64,000 nucleotides of DNA from Pseudanabaena sp. PCC 7367 (GTDB lineage: Bacteria > Cyanobacteriota > Cyanobacteriia > Pseudanabaenales > Pseudanabaenaceae), in the NCBI RefSeq assembly GCF_000317065.1, contig NC_019701.1, forward strand, positions 2,261,001 through 2,325,000, read 5' to 3'. A program made the position numbers and the translations under genes. The notes under the pieces are model-generated. The model saw nothing but the letters and a program-made list of their open reading frames with translations. It was not told where the DNA came from and searched no databases. Positions 48,652 to 58,076 of the stretch are shown here, piece by piece. Position 1 is the stretch's first letter. Each line of letters opens with the position of its first letter.

Positions 48652-49010
48652 TAAGGTGATGGTGAGTAGCTGAGATTTATTTTCTGCTTTTAGCCCAGAA
48701 CTCCAATCAGAGTTTGGTATTGCGATAGAGGTGAAGCTGCTTAGCAGAAGATAATTGAGTCAGTCTCGATCTCAGGGTCACATATGATTACAGGTGTAGG
48801 ACTATGCAAAAGTCTTAATGCTTTTGCTATGAGGATTAGGCGATTAGGCGGTTAGGCGGTTATCAAGATCGCCAATTTTCTGTTAATCAAATTAACCAAA
48901 TTAATCAAATTGGTTTAGTTTTTGGTTAACCTCACTACCTTGATGCTTGGGCTATAGTGAGTTAGTGCCCCAGAGAGAATTTAATCAAGTCTGGCTAAAA
49001 CTCTAAAACT
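48652..49010. other. Intergenic region, no gene seen
   Basis: 359 bp between rne and the M16 peptidase gene. A short repeat (gattaggcgattaggcggttaggcggtt) occurs near 48836-48862. No gene was recognised. Confidence 0.45.
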
Positions 49011-50339
49011 ATGTCTGCTATCACGATCGAAACTCGCTCCCAAATTGAGCCGCCCTCTGTCCATGTCCTAGCCCATGGCGTAACTGTGGTTGCCCAGCAG
49101 GTGCCGATCGATGCGGTGAATTTAACCGTTTGGCTGGATGTGGGTTCAGCGATCGAAACTGATGCCATCAATGGCATGGCTCACTTCCTGGAGCACATGA
49201 TTTTTAAGGGGACTCAGCGGCAACGGGTAGGGGAATTTGAGGCGGCGATCGAAGCGCGGGGCGGTAGAACCAATGCCAGCACCAGTCAGGATTATACTAA
49301 CTATTACATCACCGTCGCGCCAGAGAACTTCACTGATTTAGCACCTCTCCTTTTGGATCTTGTGCTCAACGCCGAAATCCCCGATGCTGAGTTTATGCGG
49401 GAGCGAGATGTGGTGCTCGAAGAAATTCGCCGCAGTGAAGATAATGTCAATCGCCGCATCCATCGCTATACCAGGGAGATGGTCTATGAAAAATTGCCCT
49501 ATCGCCGCGCCGTACTGGGCCCCGCCGAGGTGGTAGCCGATCTGAGTGCTGACCAGATGCGACAGTTCCACCGTTTTTGGTATACCCCAGAGCATATGAC
49601 GATCGTGGTAGTGGGTAATTTATCCGTGAGCCAGATGCTAGAGACTGTGGTGCAGGCGATCGGCGATCGATTTGCTAGCGATCGTAATCCCCATAACTCA
49701 ACGGAGATAGGGCTTAATCGTAACAATGCCAATGCCATGCAACCCAAGCAAAAGACCTGGCAGGCCGAGTTACCTTTTAACAGCATTGTGCGTCAAGAGG
49801 TGATCGATCCTAAATTGCAACAGGCGCGATTGCTTTTAAATTGGCGGGTGCCTGGGTTACAACAGCTCGAACAAACCTATGCCCTCTATGTATTAGCGGA
49901 GATTTTGGGTAGTGGTCGCACCTCTCGTTTGGTTAAAGATTTACGCGAGCATAAAAAACTAGTCAATCGCATCTCGGCTGGTAAGTCCGCCCAACAATGG
50001 CAAGGCACTTTTAGGGTGGTGGCGCATTTGGCTGCAGAGAACCTGGCGATCGTTGAGCAAGAAATCCGTACCCACATCGCCCGTTTGCACGATGAACTGG
50101 TCAGTCCAGTGGAGTTAGCTAAAATCCGCACCCGAGTGGCTAATCGGTTTGTGTTCAGTAATGAATCACCCAAGCAGCGATCGGGCATGTATGGCTTTTA
50201 TCATCGGGTGGTGGGACAGCTTGATCTGGCTTCTAGTTATCCCCAAATTATTGGCACAATTACGGCGCAGCAATTACAACAAGCGGCGCAAACCTACCTG
50301 AATCCTGATGCCTGTGGCATTTTGACTGTAGTGCCATAA
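49011..50339 (+). CDS. M16-family zinc metallopeptidase
   Basis: A 442-residue peptidase related to mitochondrial processing peptidase and PqqL. The inverted zinc motif HxxEH is intact (MAHFLEHMIFKGT, near 56-67), with the downstream third ligand in ERDVVLEEIRRSEDN. The C-terminal M16C half (about 180-360) has RLLLNWRVPG and LAEILGSGRTSRLVKDLREHKK. Such proteins often occur as an active/inactive pair. Here only the active one is present. No signal peptide is seen. Confidence 0.93.
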   Translation: MSAITIETRSQIEPPSVHVLAHGVTVVAQQVPIDAVNLTVWLDVGSAIETDAINGMAHFLEHMIFKGTQRQRVGEFEAAIEARGGRTNASTSQDYTNYYITVAPENFTDLAPLLLDLVLNAEIPDAEFMRERDVVLEEIRRSEDNVNRRIHRYTREMVYEKLPYRRAVLGPAEVVADLSADQMRQFHRFWYTPEHMTIVVVGNLSVSQMLETVVQAIGDRFASDRNPHNSTEIGLNRNNANAMQPKQKTWQAELPFNSIVRQEVIDPKLQQARLLLNWRVPGLQQLEQTYALYVLAEILGSGRTSRLVKDLREHKKLVNRISAGKSAQQWQGTFRVVAHLAAENLAIVEQEIRTHIARLHDELVSPVELAKIRTRVANRFVFSNESPKQRSGMYGFYHRVVGQLDLASSYPQIIGTITAQQLQQAAQTYLNPDACGILTVVP

Positions 50340-50589
50340 GTGAGTGCCATAAGTGCCATAGTTAAGTATTAGAGCAGCATTGACATTGGCAGGGATGATT
50401 TAAAGATCAAGCGATCGGTTAAACTAATATTAAACTAATATCAGATATATGTTTGATTTTTTGCTAACAGTATTTTTATCCCTAGATGATTCAATGCTAG
50501 GGGAGTCTCAGTAAATTTTTTGATCATAAAAATTTCCATAAAACCAGGTCTTCCCTAACCCAGAATTTACCAAGAGTAAATTGAACGAA

Positions 50590-51453
50590 TTAAATAGAGT
50601 CCTTAAGGGATTTAGATTTAGCCGTACCCATCCTGATCCGATAACTGACTTTGATAAATAGGCCGGTGATGATTAAAAAAATGATCCCCATCAGTCCAGC
50701 AACCGGATTACCACCAATTCCTGTAATTGATTCTGGCACTTGCCCAGTAGCGGTAAGTAGATCGCTAACATCAATTACAAAATAGCCCCACACAAACCCG
50801 GTGTGCAAACCCATCGCATGGCCGACGCGATTTTGATAGGTGCGCCTTGCCCAGACAAAATCTGCCCCCAGCAAAAATAATCCAGGAAACTGTACCCAGG
50901 TAGCCAGAATTGCTTCGATCGGCCGGATAAAGTGCAGCGCTGCAAAAATCAAGCTACTCGCTATGAGCGATCGCCCCTGACCATAATCCTGTTCCAGCTC
51001 AGTGAGGAGCCAACCGCGAAATAATAGTTCTTCGGCAAAGCCAACCCCAAACGCCGTGAGCGCCCCCGGTAAGATCGCCGCCTGCCAATTTGCACCAGGA
51101 CTAATTGCAAACCAACCCCACCAGGTCTGCACACCAAACAGCAAACTTACCCCAACTAGACCCAAAATTAGGCCAGTGGCATATTCAAACCCAGCGATCG
51201 GCCTAAATTCAAGACCATAGTGGGCATAGGGACGCGGTTCTTTTTTGATCCAACTGCCCCAAAACCAGAGCAAGGCCACAAAAAAAATATAGAGCAACAC
51301 CAGTGCCGCAGTGTCGCCGTTTTCAGGGAATAGCAAAAAAGGCACCGCCCCAAAGGGCAACCACACAATCGCCAGGGTTAACAAAAACAGCCCTAGTCGG
51401 GCTGGAGCCGCAAAATTTGCAATTTTATTGGTGAGGCGATCGGGAATAATCAC
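50590..51453 (-). CDS. CPBP intramembrane metalloprotease
   Basis: A membrane protein of about 287 residues with seven or eight hydrophobic segments. The CPBP (Abi/CAAX-type) motifs are present: the double Glu and Arg in GFAEELLFRGWLLTEL, then the His in FAALHF, and a final motif with HAMGLHTGFVWG. The GTG at 51453 shares its first base with the clpS stop codon. A TTG at 51504 would extend it into clpS and is less likely. Coupled translation with clpS is expected. The substrate is unknown. Confidence 0.87.
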   Translation of the reverse strand: MIIPDRLTNKIANFAAPARLGLFLLTLAIVWLPFGAVPFLLFPENGDTAALVLLYIFFVALLWFWGSWIKKEPRPYAHYGLEFRPIAGFEYATGLILGLVGVSLLFGVQTWWGWFAISPGANWQAAILPGALTAFGVGFAEELLFRGWLLTELEQDYGQGRSLIASSLIFAALHFIRPIEAILATWVQFPGLFLLGADFVWARRTYQNRVGHAMGLHTGFVWGYFVIDVSDLLTATGQVPESITGIGGNPVAGLMGIIFLIITGLFIKVSYRIRMGTAKSKSLKDSI

Positions 51454-51731
51454 TATTCTGGCTCGATCGTGCTGGTCAAGCCTTTCATTTTCAGCCCTTC
51501 GCAATAAAACTCAGCATGTTCCTGGACGCAGGTGATTACCAATGCACAGCCGTTGGTATGGGCTTCCATCATAATATCGACCGCCTGGGGTTGAGTAAGA
51601 CCATTAACCACTGTCATCAAGCTTTGCACCACATGTTCCATCGAATTAAAATCGTCATTGTGGAGCAAAACTCGGTATCTTGGCGCTATTTTACGGACAG
51701 TATTGGTCTTTTGAATTGTTTCGGTTGACAT
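51453..51731 (-). CDS. clpS: ATP-dependent Clp protease adaptor ClpS
   Basis: ClpS delivers N-degron substrates to the ClpAP/ClpCP protease. The 92-residue protein shows the family core PRYRVLLHNDDFNSMEHVVQSLM, then AVDIMMEAHTNGCALVITCVQEHAEFYCEGLK, including the Asn-Asp-Asp and Met residues that shape the N-end pocket. The ATG at 51731 has ggagtagga before it and gives normal length; an upstream TTG at 51782 lacks this. The CPBP protease gene begins at its stop codon. Confidence 0.95.
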   Translation of the reverse strand: MSTETIQKTNTVRKIAPRYRVLLHNDDFNSMEHVVQSLMTVVNGLTQPQAVDIMMEAHTNGCALVITCVQEHAEFYCEGLKMKGLTSTIEPE

Positions 51732-52231
51732 TCCTACTCCTATGGCTAAATTACAAGGGTTTACTATATTGTTTGTGGGCAATCAAAACTGCCTTAATTA
51801 TTCTCGATTATTCAATTGTCAGTTGCTTTCACCAACCTGTGTGAGTTTAATGTGGAACTAATTTTCCGATCGCAAGGCATAGATATGCATAGATGGTTTC
51901 GATCGACTAGAAAATTCACTCACAAGTAAAGAATTTTGGTTGACTCAATTGGTTTTACACCAAAAGCTGATTGAGATCAATATCTTAATAATGCTTAATA
52001 AGATTATACATAGCTCATTTAAAAACATTATTAATGTAGCTAAATTTGTCGATAGAGATAAACGATTTAGCTTTTTTGACGTAGCAATTTAACCAGCAGA
52101 ATTTTGCTCACATCAGCAATCTATAGAGCCAGCAAAGCCTAACATATCTAAACTGACATCAGCCAGAACCCAGGCCAGAGAAAATATCATCTGATTTAAA
52201 AATATATATCATTTGATTTATGAGTTATGCA
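51732..52231. other. Intergenic region, no gene seen
   Basis: About 500 bp, AT-rich. No ORF or structured RNA was recognised. It carries the clpS promoter. Confidence 0.45.
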
Positions 52232-52789
52232 TTAAGCCTGAGCTTCTTGGGCCTCTAACTTATTCAACTCAGCGCGAATAGCTTCCACCCGCTTGCGATT
52301 GACTCCCATGTCTGATTCACCCAACCTCGAAGCCGATCGCACCTCAACCACATTCTGTTCGGGATTAATATAAAACTCCACATCATCCACAAATCCCATC
52401 AGCGAGCTGGTGAACTCCACATAGAGATAATCAGCCCGATCGCTAATAATTTCAGTGCCCTTCATGTTGCCGATAATTTGCTTTAACTCGGCGATCGCCT
52501 GTTCCGGTGAATTGTTGTATTTCAGCGGTGCAATTCCATGCTCAGCATCATCACTTTGACTAGAGACACAATTTGGCGTGCCAGGACAAGGACTAAGCTT
52601 GCCGTCTTCGATGCCGAGGTAATTGGGACGACTGCCGGAAAAAGAGAATAATGCCATTGGGACTGATAACTGAGTAATAGGACTGTGGGCGAGATTGAGG
52701 GGCGGAGCGATCGCGGCCAGGCTAGGCGCAATTGGTGCAAATAATAATAAACATGCCACTGAAATAATCGAAATCCCCGATCGCAGCAT
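52232..52789 (-). CDS. Secreted DUF1499-domain protein
   Basis: A protein of about 185 residues. A signal peptide (MLRSGISIISVACLLLFAPIAPSLA) precedes a DUF1499 domain (about 65-180). The domain markers are LSPCPGTPNCVSSQ, the helix PEQAIAELKQIIG, ADYLYVEFTSSLMGFVDDVEFYI and VEVRSASRLGESDMGVNRKRVEAIRAEL. The family is common in photosynthetic organisms and its role is unknown. The ATG at 52789 is chosen because it starts the signal peptide; a TTG at 52867 would add 26 residues. Confidence 0.85.
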   Translation of the reverse strand: MLRSGISIISVACLLLFAPIAPSLAAIAPPLNLAHSPITQLSVPMALFSFSGSRPNYLGIEDGKLSPCPGTPNCVSSQSDDAEHGIAPLKYNNSPEQAIAELKQIIGNMKGTEIISDRADYLYVEFTSSLMGFVDDVEFYINPEQNVVEVRSASRLGESDMGVNRKRVEAIRAELNKLEAQEAQA

Positions 52790-53169
52790 TGTGATGCTAT
52801 TCGATCGATCGATGCGAGTTTTTTGAGGAAATCTAAAAAATCTGGATAAGCGATTCACAATCAGCAACCTAATTTACTTAACTAATTAGTAAGAAATAAA
52901 ACAATTAATCAAACCAAGCGATCGATAAATATATTCTTAATATATTCTTAAATACTCTAACCAGAACTAAATGCCATGGCGTTAGTGCTATTTCAAGCAA
53001 GACGTTGTGCAAGTAACGATCTGAATGCTTTGATCTAGATGTATTCATGCAAAAGAAGTCTTTTGAAGATGCATTAGGTATTTTAGATTGCATTTATTTC
53101 TACCGTTTCTACGGTAACAAGTGGTAACGCGAATGTTTATCTATTAAAAGTTGGGTTTTCTGGCGATCG
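52790..53169. other. Intergenic region, no gene seen
   Basis: About 380 bp between the lipB and DUF1499 genes. No gene was recognised. A duplicated tatattcttaa unit is present near 52929-52951. Confidence 0.4.
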
Positions 53170-53859
53170 CTAGATATTAGCCAGTTCGACTAGCTTAGGG
53201 AGGGGCTTTGAGATCAGTTCAACCTCAAAGCTCTGGGCAAAACTAGCGGCGATCGCGGTTTTTACGGTTTCAATCGTGGCCTCAACCCCCAACTCTGCCA
53301 TGCTGCAACAGCCATAGTCACTAATGCCGCAGGGGACAATTTGACCAAAGCCAGCCATATCCATGTTCACATTCACGGCAAACCCATGCATTGTGATCCA
53401 GCGACTTACCTTAATCCCCACCTGGGCAATTTTGCGATCGCCAATCCAAACCCCAGTTAGCCCCTGCTTGCGTTGTGCCTGTAAACCAAAACTGTCCAAC
53501 ATATTAATCATCACTTGTTCAAGTTGGCGCAAATACCAGTGCAGATCAGGTTTATGCCTGCGCAAATTCAAAATTGGATAACCAACCACCTGGCCAGGGG
53601 CATGGTAGGTCACTTCGCCGCCGCGCTCGGTGCGATGCAGCTCATGGTTAGATTGACCTGGCTTGAATTTAAGAAAATCCAGGCTAGAACCCTGCCCCAG
53701 CGTATAAACCGGTGCATGCTCCAGCAGCCAGAGTAAGTCGGGTAGATCGGGATTTTGCTTGCGTGCCTCAACCAATTGCTTTTGGATTGCCCAGGCGCGA
53801 TCGTATTGGATTGGGCGATCGGTTTGGATCAGGTAGCAAGTTCGCTTAGTTGTTGCCAT
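53170..53859 (-). CDS. lipB: Octanoyltransferase LipB
   Basis: LipB transfers octanoate from acyl carrier protein to lipoyl domains of 2-oxoacid dehydrogenases and the glycine cleavage system. The 229-residue protein has [18 protein letters not shown], the Lys/His segment [27 protein letters not shown] and the catalytic Cys in [10 protein letters not shown]. The length is normal. It lies 73 bp downstream of the penicillin-binding protein gene on the same strand and may be read through from it. Confidence 0.96.
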   Translation of the reverse strand: MATTKRTCYLIQTDRPIQYDRAWAIQKQLVEARKQNPDLPDLLWLLEHAPVYTLGQGSSLDFLKFKPGQSNHELHRTERGGEVTYHAPGQVVGYPILNLRRHKPDLHWYLRQLEQVMINMLDSFGLQAQRKQGLTGVWIGDRKIAQVGIKVSRWITMHGFAVNVNMDMAGFGQIVPCGISDYGCCSMAELGVEATIETVKTAIAASFAQSFEVELISKPLPKLVELANI

Positions 53860-53932
53860 AGTTTTATTGCCGATCCTTGATTGTCAATTCTTTTACTGCA
53901 TTTTTTATTGCCGATCGATTATTACCGATCGA

Positions 53933-55792
53933 TCATTGCGTGCTCGCAGCGTTCTTTTTGGCCTCTTCTTGTTCCTGCTTGGCTTGCTCTGGTTGGAAAT
54001 AAGCTTTCATCACCTGCATGGCGATCGGCCCAGCAATACTACTCCCACCACCACCGGAGTTCTCACCAAAGGCCACAACCAAAATTTCGGGATTGTCATA
54101 GGGGCCATAGACCGTAAACCAAACATGATTTTCCCTGGGTGGGTCTTCCGCCGTACCAGATTTACCCGCAGTCACCACAATATCGTCAATATTCAAGCCC
54201 TGACCAGTGCCATAGGTCATTACATCCCTCAGCCCCTGTTGCAATATAGCGACCGTTGAGGGTTTGAGATCAAGCGACTTACGCCAGGTTTTTGCTGCCA
54301 CATCGTCGAGTCTTAAATGGGGTCTGACCATATAGCCACCATTGGCGGGTACTGCGGTCATTAGTGCTACTTGCAACAAACTGGCTTGCAGATCGCCCTG
54401 GCCGATCGACATATTGATTGTATTACCCACATACCACTGCTCGCCGATTACCTCTTCCTTCCAGGCTGGATCGGGGACTAAGCCTTTGGATTCCTCAGCC
54501 ACTAGCTCAATCCCAGTGCGTGAGCCATAGCTAAACTTGCGTGACCATTCCGCCAGCGCATCAACGCCCACCTTACGCCCCACCTGATAGAAAAATGTAT
54601 CGCTACTGTAGGCCATTGCTTCGGCAAAGCCAATCACGCCAAAGCCAGCATTATTATGATCCCAAAACTGAATCCCCCCCACCGATAGATAAGCAAAGGT
54701 ATTGAGATAATCATTGGGGGAGTAGCCACCGGATTCGAGGGCGGCGGCGGTGGTAATAATTTTATAGGTACTGGCGGGTGGGAATGCCCGAAGTGCCCGG
54801 TTTACAAAGGGATTTTCTTTGGCCTGCAATTGCGCCCAGGTTTTTTCACTGATTCGGGTAGAAAAAATATTCGGGTCAAAGTTAGGATGACTGACCATCG
54901 CCAGGATTTCACCGTTCTGGGGATTCATCGCCACCACCGCTCCCTTAAGATCGCCCAGGGCTAGCTCGGCGGCCTTTTGCAATTCCAGATCGATCGTCAC
55001 ATAGACCGCATTACCAGGCTGAGGTGGTTTTTGCCCCAGAACCTGCAACACCTTGCCCACCGCATCAACTTCAACCTGTTGCCCACCCCAAACACCGCGC
55101 AGTTGGGTTTCAAAGGCAGACTCTATCCCCGACTTACCCACCACATCTTGCAAGCGGTAGGATTTACCATCCTCGTTCTCGTCACCGCTGAATTGATCGG
55201 CAAATTTTTCTAACTCGGCTGGGGTAATTTCGCCAGTGTAACCAAGCACATGGGCAGCAATATCACCATTGGGATAGTAGCGCACTGCCTCTGGGCTGAT
55301 TTGAACACCGGGTAATTCACCGTTATGCTCGGTGATGTGGGTGACAATGCGGGGGCTGAGGGCGGTGGCGATCCGCACCAAGTTTGGTGAGTCGTAGCCC
55401 TCTTGGTCTAGTTTTTGGCGAATTTCCTCGGCAGTAATATCATCTAAAATTTCGGCCAGTTTAGCGATCGTGGTGGGCCATTCTTCCTCTGGCTGGGCGA
55501 TCGGCCACAGATAGAGCGAGTGAGCCAGCCGACTGGTGGCCAGCAATTTACCATTGCGATCGAGAATCCGACCCCGTTCTGGTGCTTTGGCAATCAGGCG
55601 AATTCTGTTTTCATCGGCAAGCTCCCGATTACGATCACCCTCTACGAGTTGTAAATAAGCTAATCTTGATCCCAGAAAGCCTAGTAAAATCGAAGCACTA
55701 AGGCAAAATAGAACTATGGCTTGCGATCGCTGACCGATAGAACGCTCTGTTCCCTGGGTTGTGACTATTTTTTTTCTTGTCGATATAGCCAT
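53933..55792 (-). CDS. mrdA: Penicillin-binding protein 2 (class B transpeptidase)
   Basis: A septal or lateral-wall peptidoglycan transpeptidase of about 619 residues with one N-terminal membrane anchor (about 22-45). A PBP dimerisation domain follows (about 55-260). The transpeptidase domain has the SxxK motif in PASTYKI, SxD in YSSDTFFYQVG and the KSGT box in VTAGKSGTAEDPP. All catalytic residues are present. The ATG at 55792 (MAISTRKK) is chosen; the upstream frame would add a non-homologous Cys-rich segment. It is divergent from the 55827 gene across 34 bp. Confidence 0.93.
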   Translation of the reverse strand: MAISTRKKIVTTQGTERSIGQRSQAIVLFCLSASILLGFLGSRLAYLQLVEGDRNRELADENRIRLIAKAPERGRILDRNGKLLATSRLAHSLYLWPIAQPEEEWPTTIAKLAEILDDITAEEIRQKLDQEGYDSPNLVRIATALSPRIVTHITEHNGELPGVQISPEAVRYYPNGDIAAHVLGYTGEITPAELEKFADQFSGDENEDGKSYRLQDVVGKSGIESAFETQLRGVWGGQQVEVDAVGKVLQVLGQKPPQPGNAVYVTIDLELQKAAELALGDLKGAVVAMNPQNGEILAMVSHPNFDPNIFSTRISEKTWAQLQAKENPFVNRALRAFPPASTYKIITTAAALESGGYSPNDYLNTFAYLSVGGIQFWDHNNAGFGVIGFAEAMAYSSDTFFYQVGRKVGVDALAEWSRKFSYGSRTGIELVAEESKGLVPDPAWKEEVIGEQWYVGNTINMSIGQGDLQASLLQVALMTAVPANGGYMVRPHLRLDDVAAKTWRKSLDLKPSTVAILQQGLRDVMTYGTGQGLNIDDIVVTAGKSGTAEDPPRENHVWFTVYGPYDNPEILVVAFGENSGGGGSSIAGPIAMQVMKAYFQPEQAKQEQEEAKKNAASTQ

Positions 55793-55826
55793 AGCACTTG
55801 CTAGAAATCTTGGGAGACCATCATCA

Positions 55827-56204
55827 GTGACATCATCGAAACCAAACCCAGAGCAACCACAAAACAATGCCTGGGAGGAAGTGGAAGTACAAATTAGCCA
55901 GGCGGAGTATCTGCTGCAAGACCTCAAGCAAAAGTTAGCACAGGTCAAGGTTGCTCAGGATACCAAAACAGAATTGCAAAAGCAGCAGCAAAAATTGGAG
56001 GGTGAGCTAGATCAGGGCTCTGGGGACAAAGAAGAACTAAAACAACAGGTTGATGAGTTGAGCAAACAAATCGAATCGATCGAAACGGAGCTGGCAAGTC
56101 GGTTTATTTCCTGGCGCAGCTTCCGTGAACCATTCTGGCAGATTGTCAGATTTGCGGGAGTGGGGGTGTTGGTTGGAGTGTTGCTAAAAAGTTGTGCTGC
56201 TTAA
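55827..56204 (+). CDS. Coiled-coil protein with C-terminal membrane anchor
   Basis: A protein of about 125 residues. A Gln/Glu/Lys-rich coiled coil (about 15-90, with KLAQVKVAQDTKTELQKQQQ) leads to a single C-terminal membrane segment (EPFWQIVRFAGVGVLVGVLLKSC). It is therefore likely tail-anchored with the coiled coil in the cytoplasm. A GTG at 55827 has gggag ten bases before it; the earlier GTG at 55761 would overlap mrdA. Function is unknown. Its position suggests a cell-wall or division accessory role, which is inference only. Confidence 0.7.
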   Translation: MTSSKPNPEQPQNNAWEEVEVQISQAEYLLQDLKQKLAQVKVAQDTKTELQKQQQKLEGELDQGSGDKEELKQQVDELSKQIESIETELASRFISWRSFREPFWQIVRFAGVGVLVGVLLKSCAA

Positions 56205-56300
56205 ATCAGAGATATTGGTTTAGTAGAGTGAGCCTGAGCTTTTGGGAGCATAGACCTATTGCTCAGAGCCAAAATTAATCCCAGATTTAATAATTGGGCA

Positions 56301-56561
56301 CTAGCTAAGTCCTTGATTTTGCTCTGGTTTAAAGAACTTGTTCTTGACCCAGCCAATCAGGCCGCTGGCGATCGCCCCTAGCATCATGATCCCAAGCACG
56401 GGCTGAATCACTGGCTGCCAGAGTCTTTGCCATAGCCCCAAGCCCAAATTAAGATCAAAGCTATCGGCAACTACTGCCGCCACAAACCAGAAAAAGAACC
56501 CAAACACCAGAAATAAATCGGCAATTAACAATCGATTTAGCCATTCAACTAGCTTTTCCAT
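56301..56561 (-). CDS. Small two-helix membrane protein
   Basis: An 86-residue protein with two hydrophobic helices (about 10-35, LLIADLFLVFGFFFWFVAAVVA, and 50-70, PVIQPVLGIMMLGAIASGLIGW) and a basic tail. It lies 94 bp after the convergent coiled-coil gene. No family was recognised. The first in-frame ATG at 56561 is used; a TTG precedes it by one codon. Confidence 0.7.
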   Translation of the reverse strand: MEKLVEWLNRLLIADLFLVFGFFFWFVAAVVADSFDLNLGLGLWQRLWQPVIQPVLGIMMLGAIASGLIGWVKNKFFKPEQNQGLS

Positions 56562-56618
56562 CAATTTTGCTTACCCTCTCAATTTTTATATAAGCCCTTA
56601 CTAACCCCCTTAATAAAC

Positions 56619-56646
56619 TAATGAGGGGCGATCAATCCCCTCATTA
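56619..56646. terminator. Perfect 10-bp hairpin between psbK and a membrane gene
   Basis: The arms taatgagggg and cccctcatta pair perfectly around an 8-base loop. On the minus strand the hairpin is followed by a moderately T-rich gtttatt. It lies 160 bp after the psbK stop and may end the psbK transcript. It is not a textbook terminator because the T tract is weak. Confidence 0.5.
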
Positions 56647-56806
56647 AAGGTAGCTAAATAAAGTATGTTTTTTAATAAGCTATATTAGTGCTTGACTGTA
56701 CTATTTAAGTAATTTGAGCAATATTAATAGTCACTCAAAATTACCTATAGTTTTCTAAGCTTTTAGATTTTATATGTTAGTTAGGTGATGAGCCCTAAGG
56801 TAAGGC

Positions 56807-56938
56807 TTATTTAAAACCGATCGCCGCCTGCCAGACAAAGGCCAACAGCAAAAAGAAAATCGGGATTACTGGCAAAACATCGATCAAAGGTTCGGTGAAC
56901 CGATATGCCTCAGGCAAAGTAGCTACGAGCATGTGCAT
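56807..56938 (-). CDS. psbK: Photosystem II protein PsbK
   Basis: A 43-residue membrane subunit of the photosystem II core. It reads [14 protein letters not shown], then [20 protein letters not shown] and ends VWQAAIGFK. The LPEAY start of the mature protein, the DVLPVIP stretch and the terminal FVWQAA are the family signature, giving one transmembrane helix. The short leader before LPEAY is the cleaved part. The perfect aaggagg ribosome site is 11 bases upstream of the ATG; a second in-frame ATG lies two codons in. It is transcribed away from the 57450 gene. Confidence 0.95.
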   Translation of the reverse strand: MHMLVATLPEAYRFTEPLIDVLPVIPIFFLLLAFVWQAAIGFK

Positions 56939-57449
56939 CTAAAAACAAACCTCCTTTAAGATTTAATACGAATTTTAACACGCAGATAAGGGCGTAAAGT
57001 CGATCGTAGCGATCTTCTGCTTAAATTTTGTCAAACGTGGATTAGTGTGGATTAGTACAGACCGCCGTGAATCTGGCTATATGTGGCTATATGTGGCTAT
57101 ATGTGGCTATATGTAAAGATTAGTTCCTGGATCAGCGCTTACAATATGAGGCAATATCAATAAAATTAGCGATCGCCCTAAATATGCAATTACTAAATAT
57201 GCCATTAGTATGTGGCTAGTATTTCAATATATAAACCATATAAATATGAACTTAGTATTTTGGCGATTTGCAGGGTAGCATCTGATTGAGAATGATATTT
57301 AGCTAGTTCTTGCAAGCGTTTATGCATATGCATCACATTCTTGATCTCATCGGTCTAGGCAGATTGCATTTATATCTATAATTTATTAATTTAATTTGCT
57401 TAATTTGTTTAATTGATTCAGTAATTGAAGAGTTTAGAAATCAAGAAAT
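56939..57449. other. Spacer with 10-bp tandem repeat upstream of psbK
   Basis: About 510 bp between divergent psbK and the 57450 gene. It contains four copies of a 10-bp unit (57074-57113). No other gene was recognised. Confidence 0.55.
57074..57113. repeat. 10-bp tandem repeat, 4 exact copies
   Basis: Four uninterrupted copies of tggctatatg lie 136 bp upstream of psbK. The period is near one DNA helical turn, so the same face is repeated. Confidence 0.9.
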
Positions 57450-57899
57450 ATGAAAAATCTTCTTAACCCCCTAATTAAAATCCTTATTCTTACTTCCATC
57501 TGTCTTAGTATTTGCCTGACTGCCACCTGGACTTTTGCTGCGCCAGCCTGGGCACTCACCCAAATCAAAATTTCCAAGCTTTCCTATCGCCCCTGTGAGG
57601 GTAAGAGCAATATGGTGCTTGGTGGTGGCGTAATGGCAGCTAATTGCTATATGGTGCATGGCACTGCCACCAATCCATCTGGCAAAATGGTGTTGAATGC
57701 GGATGTATTTGGCCGCATTTATGATGCCAATAATAATAATGTGATGCCGGAGCGCGGTCGCCTGGGTTCGATCGATGAGTTGCCACCGGGCAAAAGCGAG
57801 TTTGAAATCATGATTAGTGTACCGGCTTCGCAGGCTGAACCATTACAACTAAAGCAGTTTAAGGCATCTGGCTTTACTGGCGAGGTGCGTCGTTATTAG
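57450..57899 (+). CDS. Secreted hypothetical protein
   Basis: A 149-residue exported protein. The signal peptide (MKNLLNPLIKILILTSICLSICLTATWTFA) is followed by a domain of about 110 residues. The domain has two Cys residues (SYRPCEGKSNMVLGG and AANCYMVHGTATNPSG) and an immunoglobulin-like strand pattern ending ADVFGRIYDANNNNVMPERGRLGSIDELPPGKSEFEI. It fits a small FxLYD/TRAF-type beta sandwich, although the family is uncertain. Function is unknown. Confidence 0.72.
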   Translation: MKNLLNPLIKILILTSICLSICLTATWTFAAPAWALTQIKISKLSYRPCEGKSNMVLGGGVMAANCYMVHGTATNPSGKMVLNADVFGRIYDANNNNVMPERGRLGSIDELPPGKSEFEIMISVPASQAEPLQLKQFKASGFTGEVRRY

Positions 57900-58076
57900 C
57901 TTTTGCAATTATGGCAGTTTTATTTTTATGCCACCATATGATTGATAGCTGATTTCTCTGGTTGGGCATGATCAACTGGAAAAATGATTAGCGATCGGAT
58001 CGGTTACCCTGAATTGCCGATCGCTAGGACTTGCTATGATTAATCGCATCGATCGCATAAGTTAGCTCGTTGCTCT

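Noticed and set aside
53933-55948. Longer penicillin-binding protein start at 55948
   Set aside because: The extra 52 residues are Cys/Ser-rich, unlike any PBP2, and would overlap the divergent coiled-coil gene.
57074-57113. Possible CRISPR-like array
   Set aside because: The repeat unit is only 10 bp and there are no spacers between copies, so it is a simple tandem repeat.
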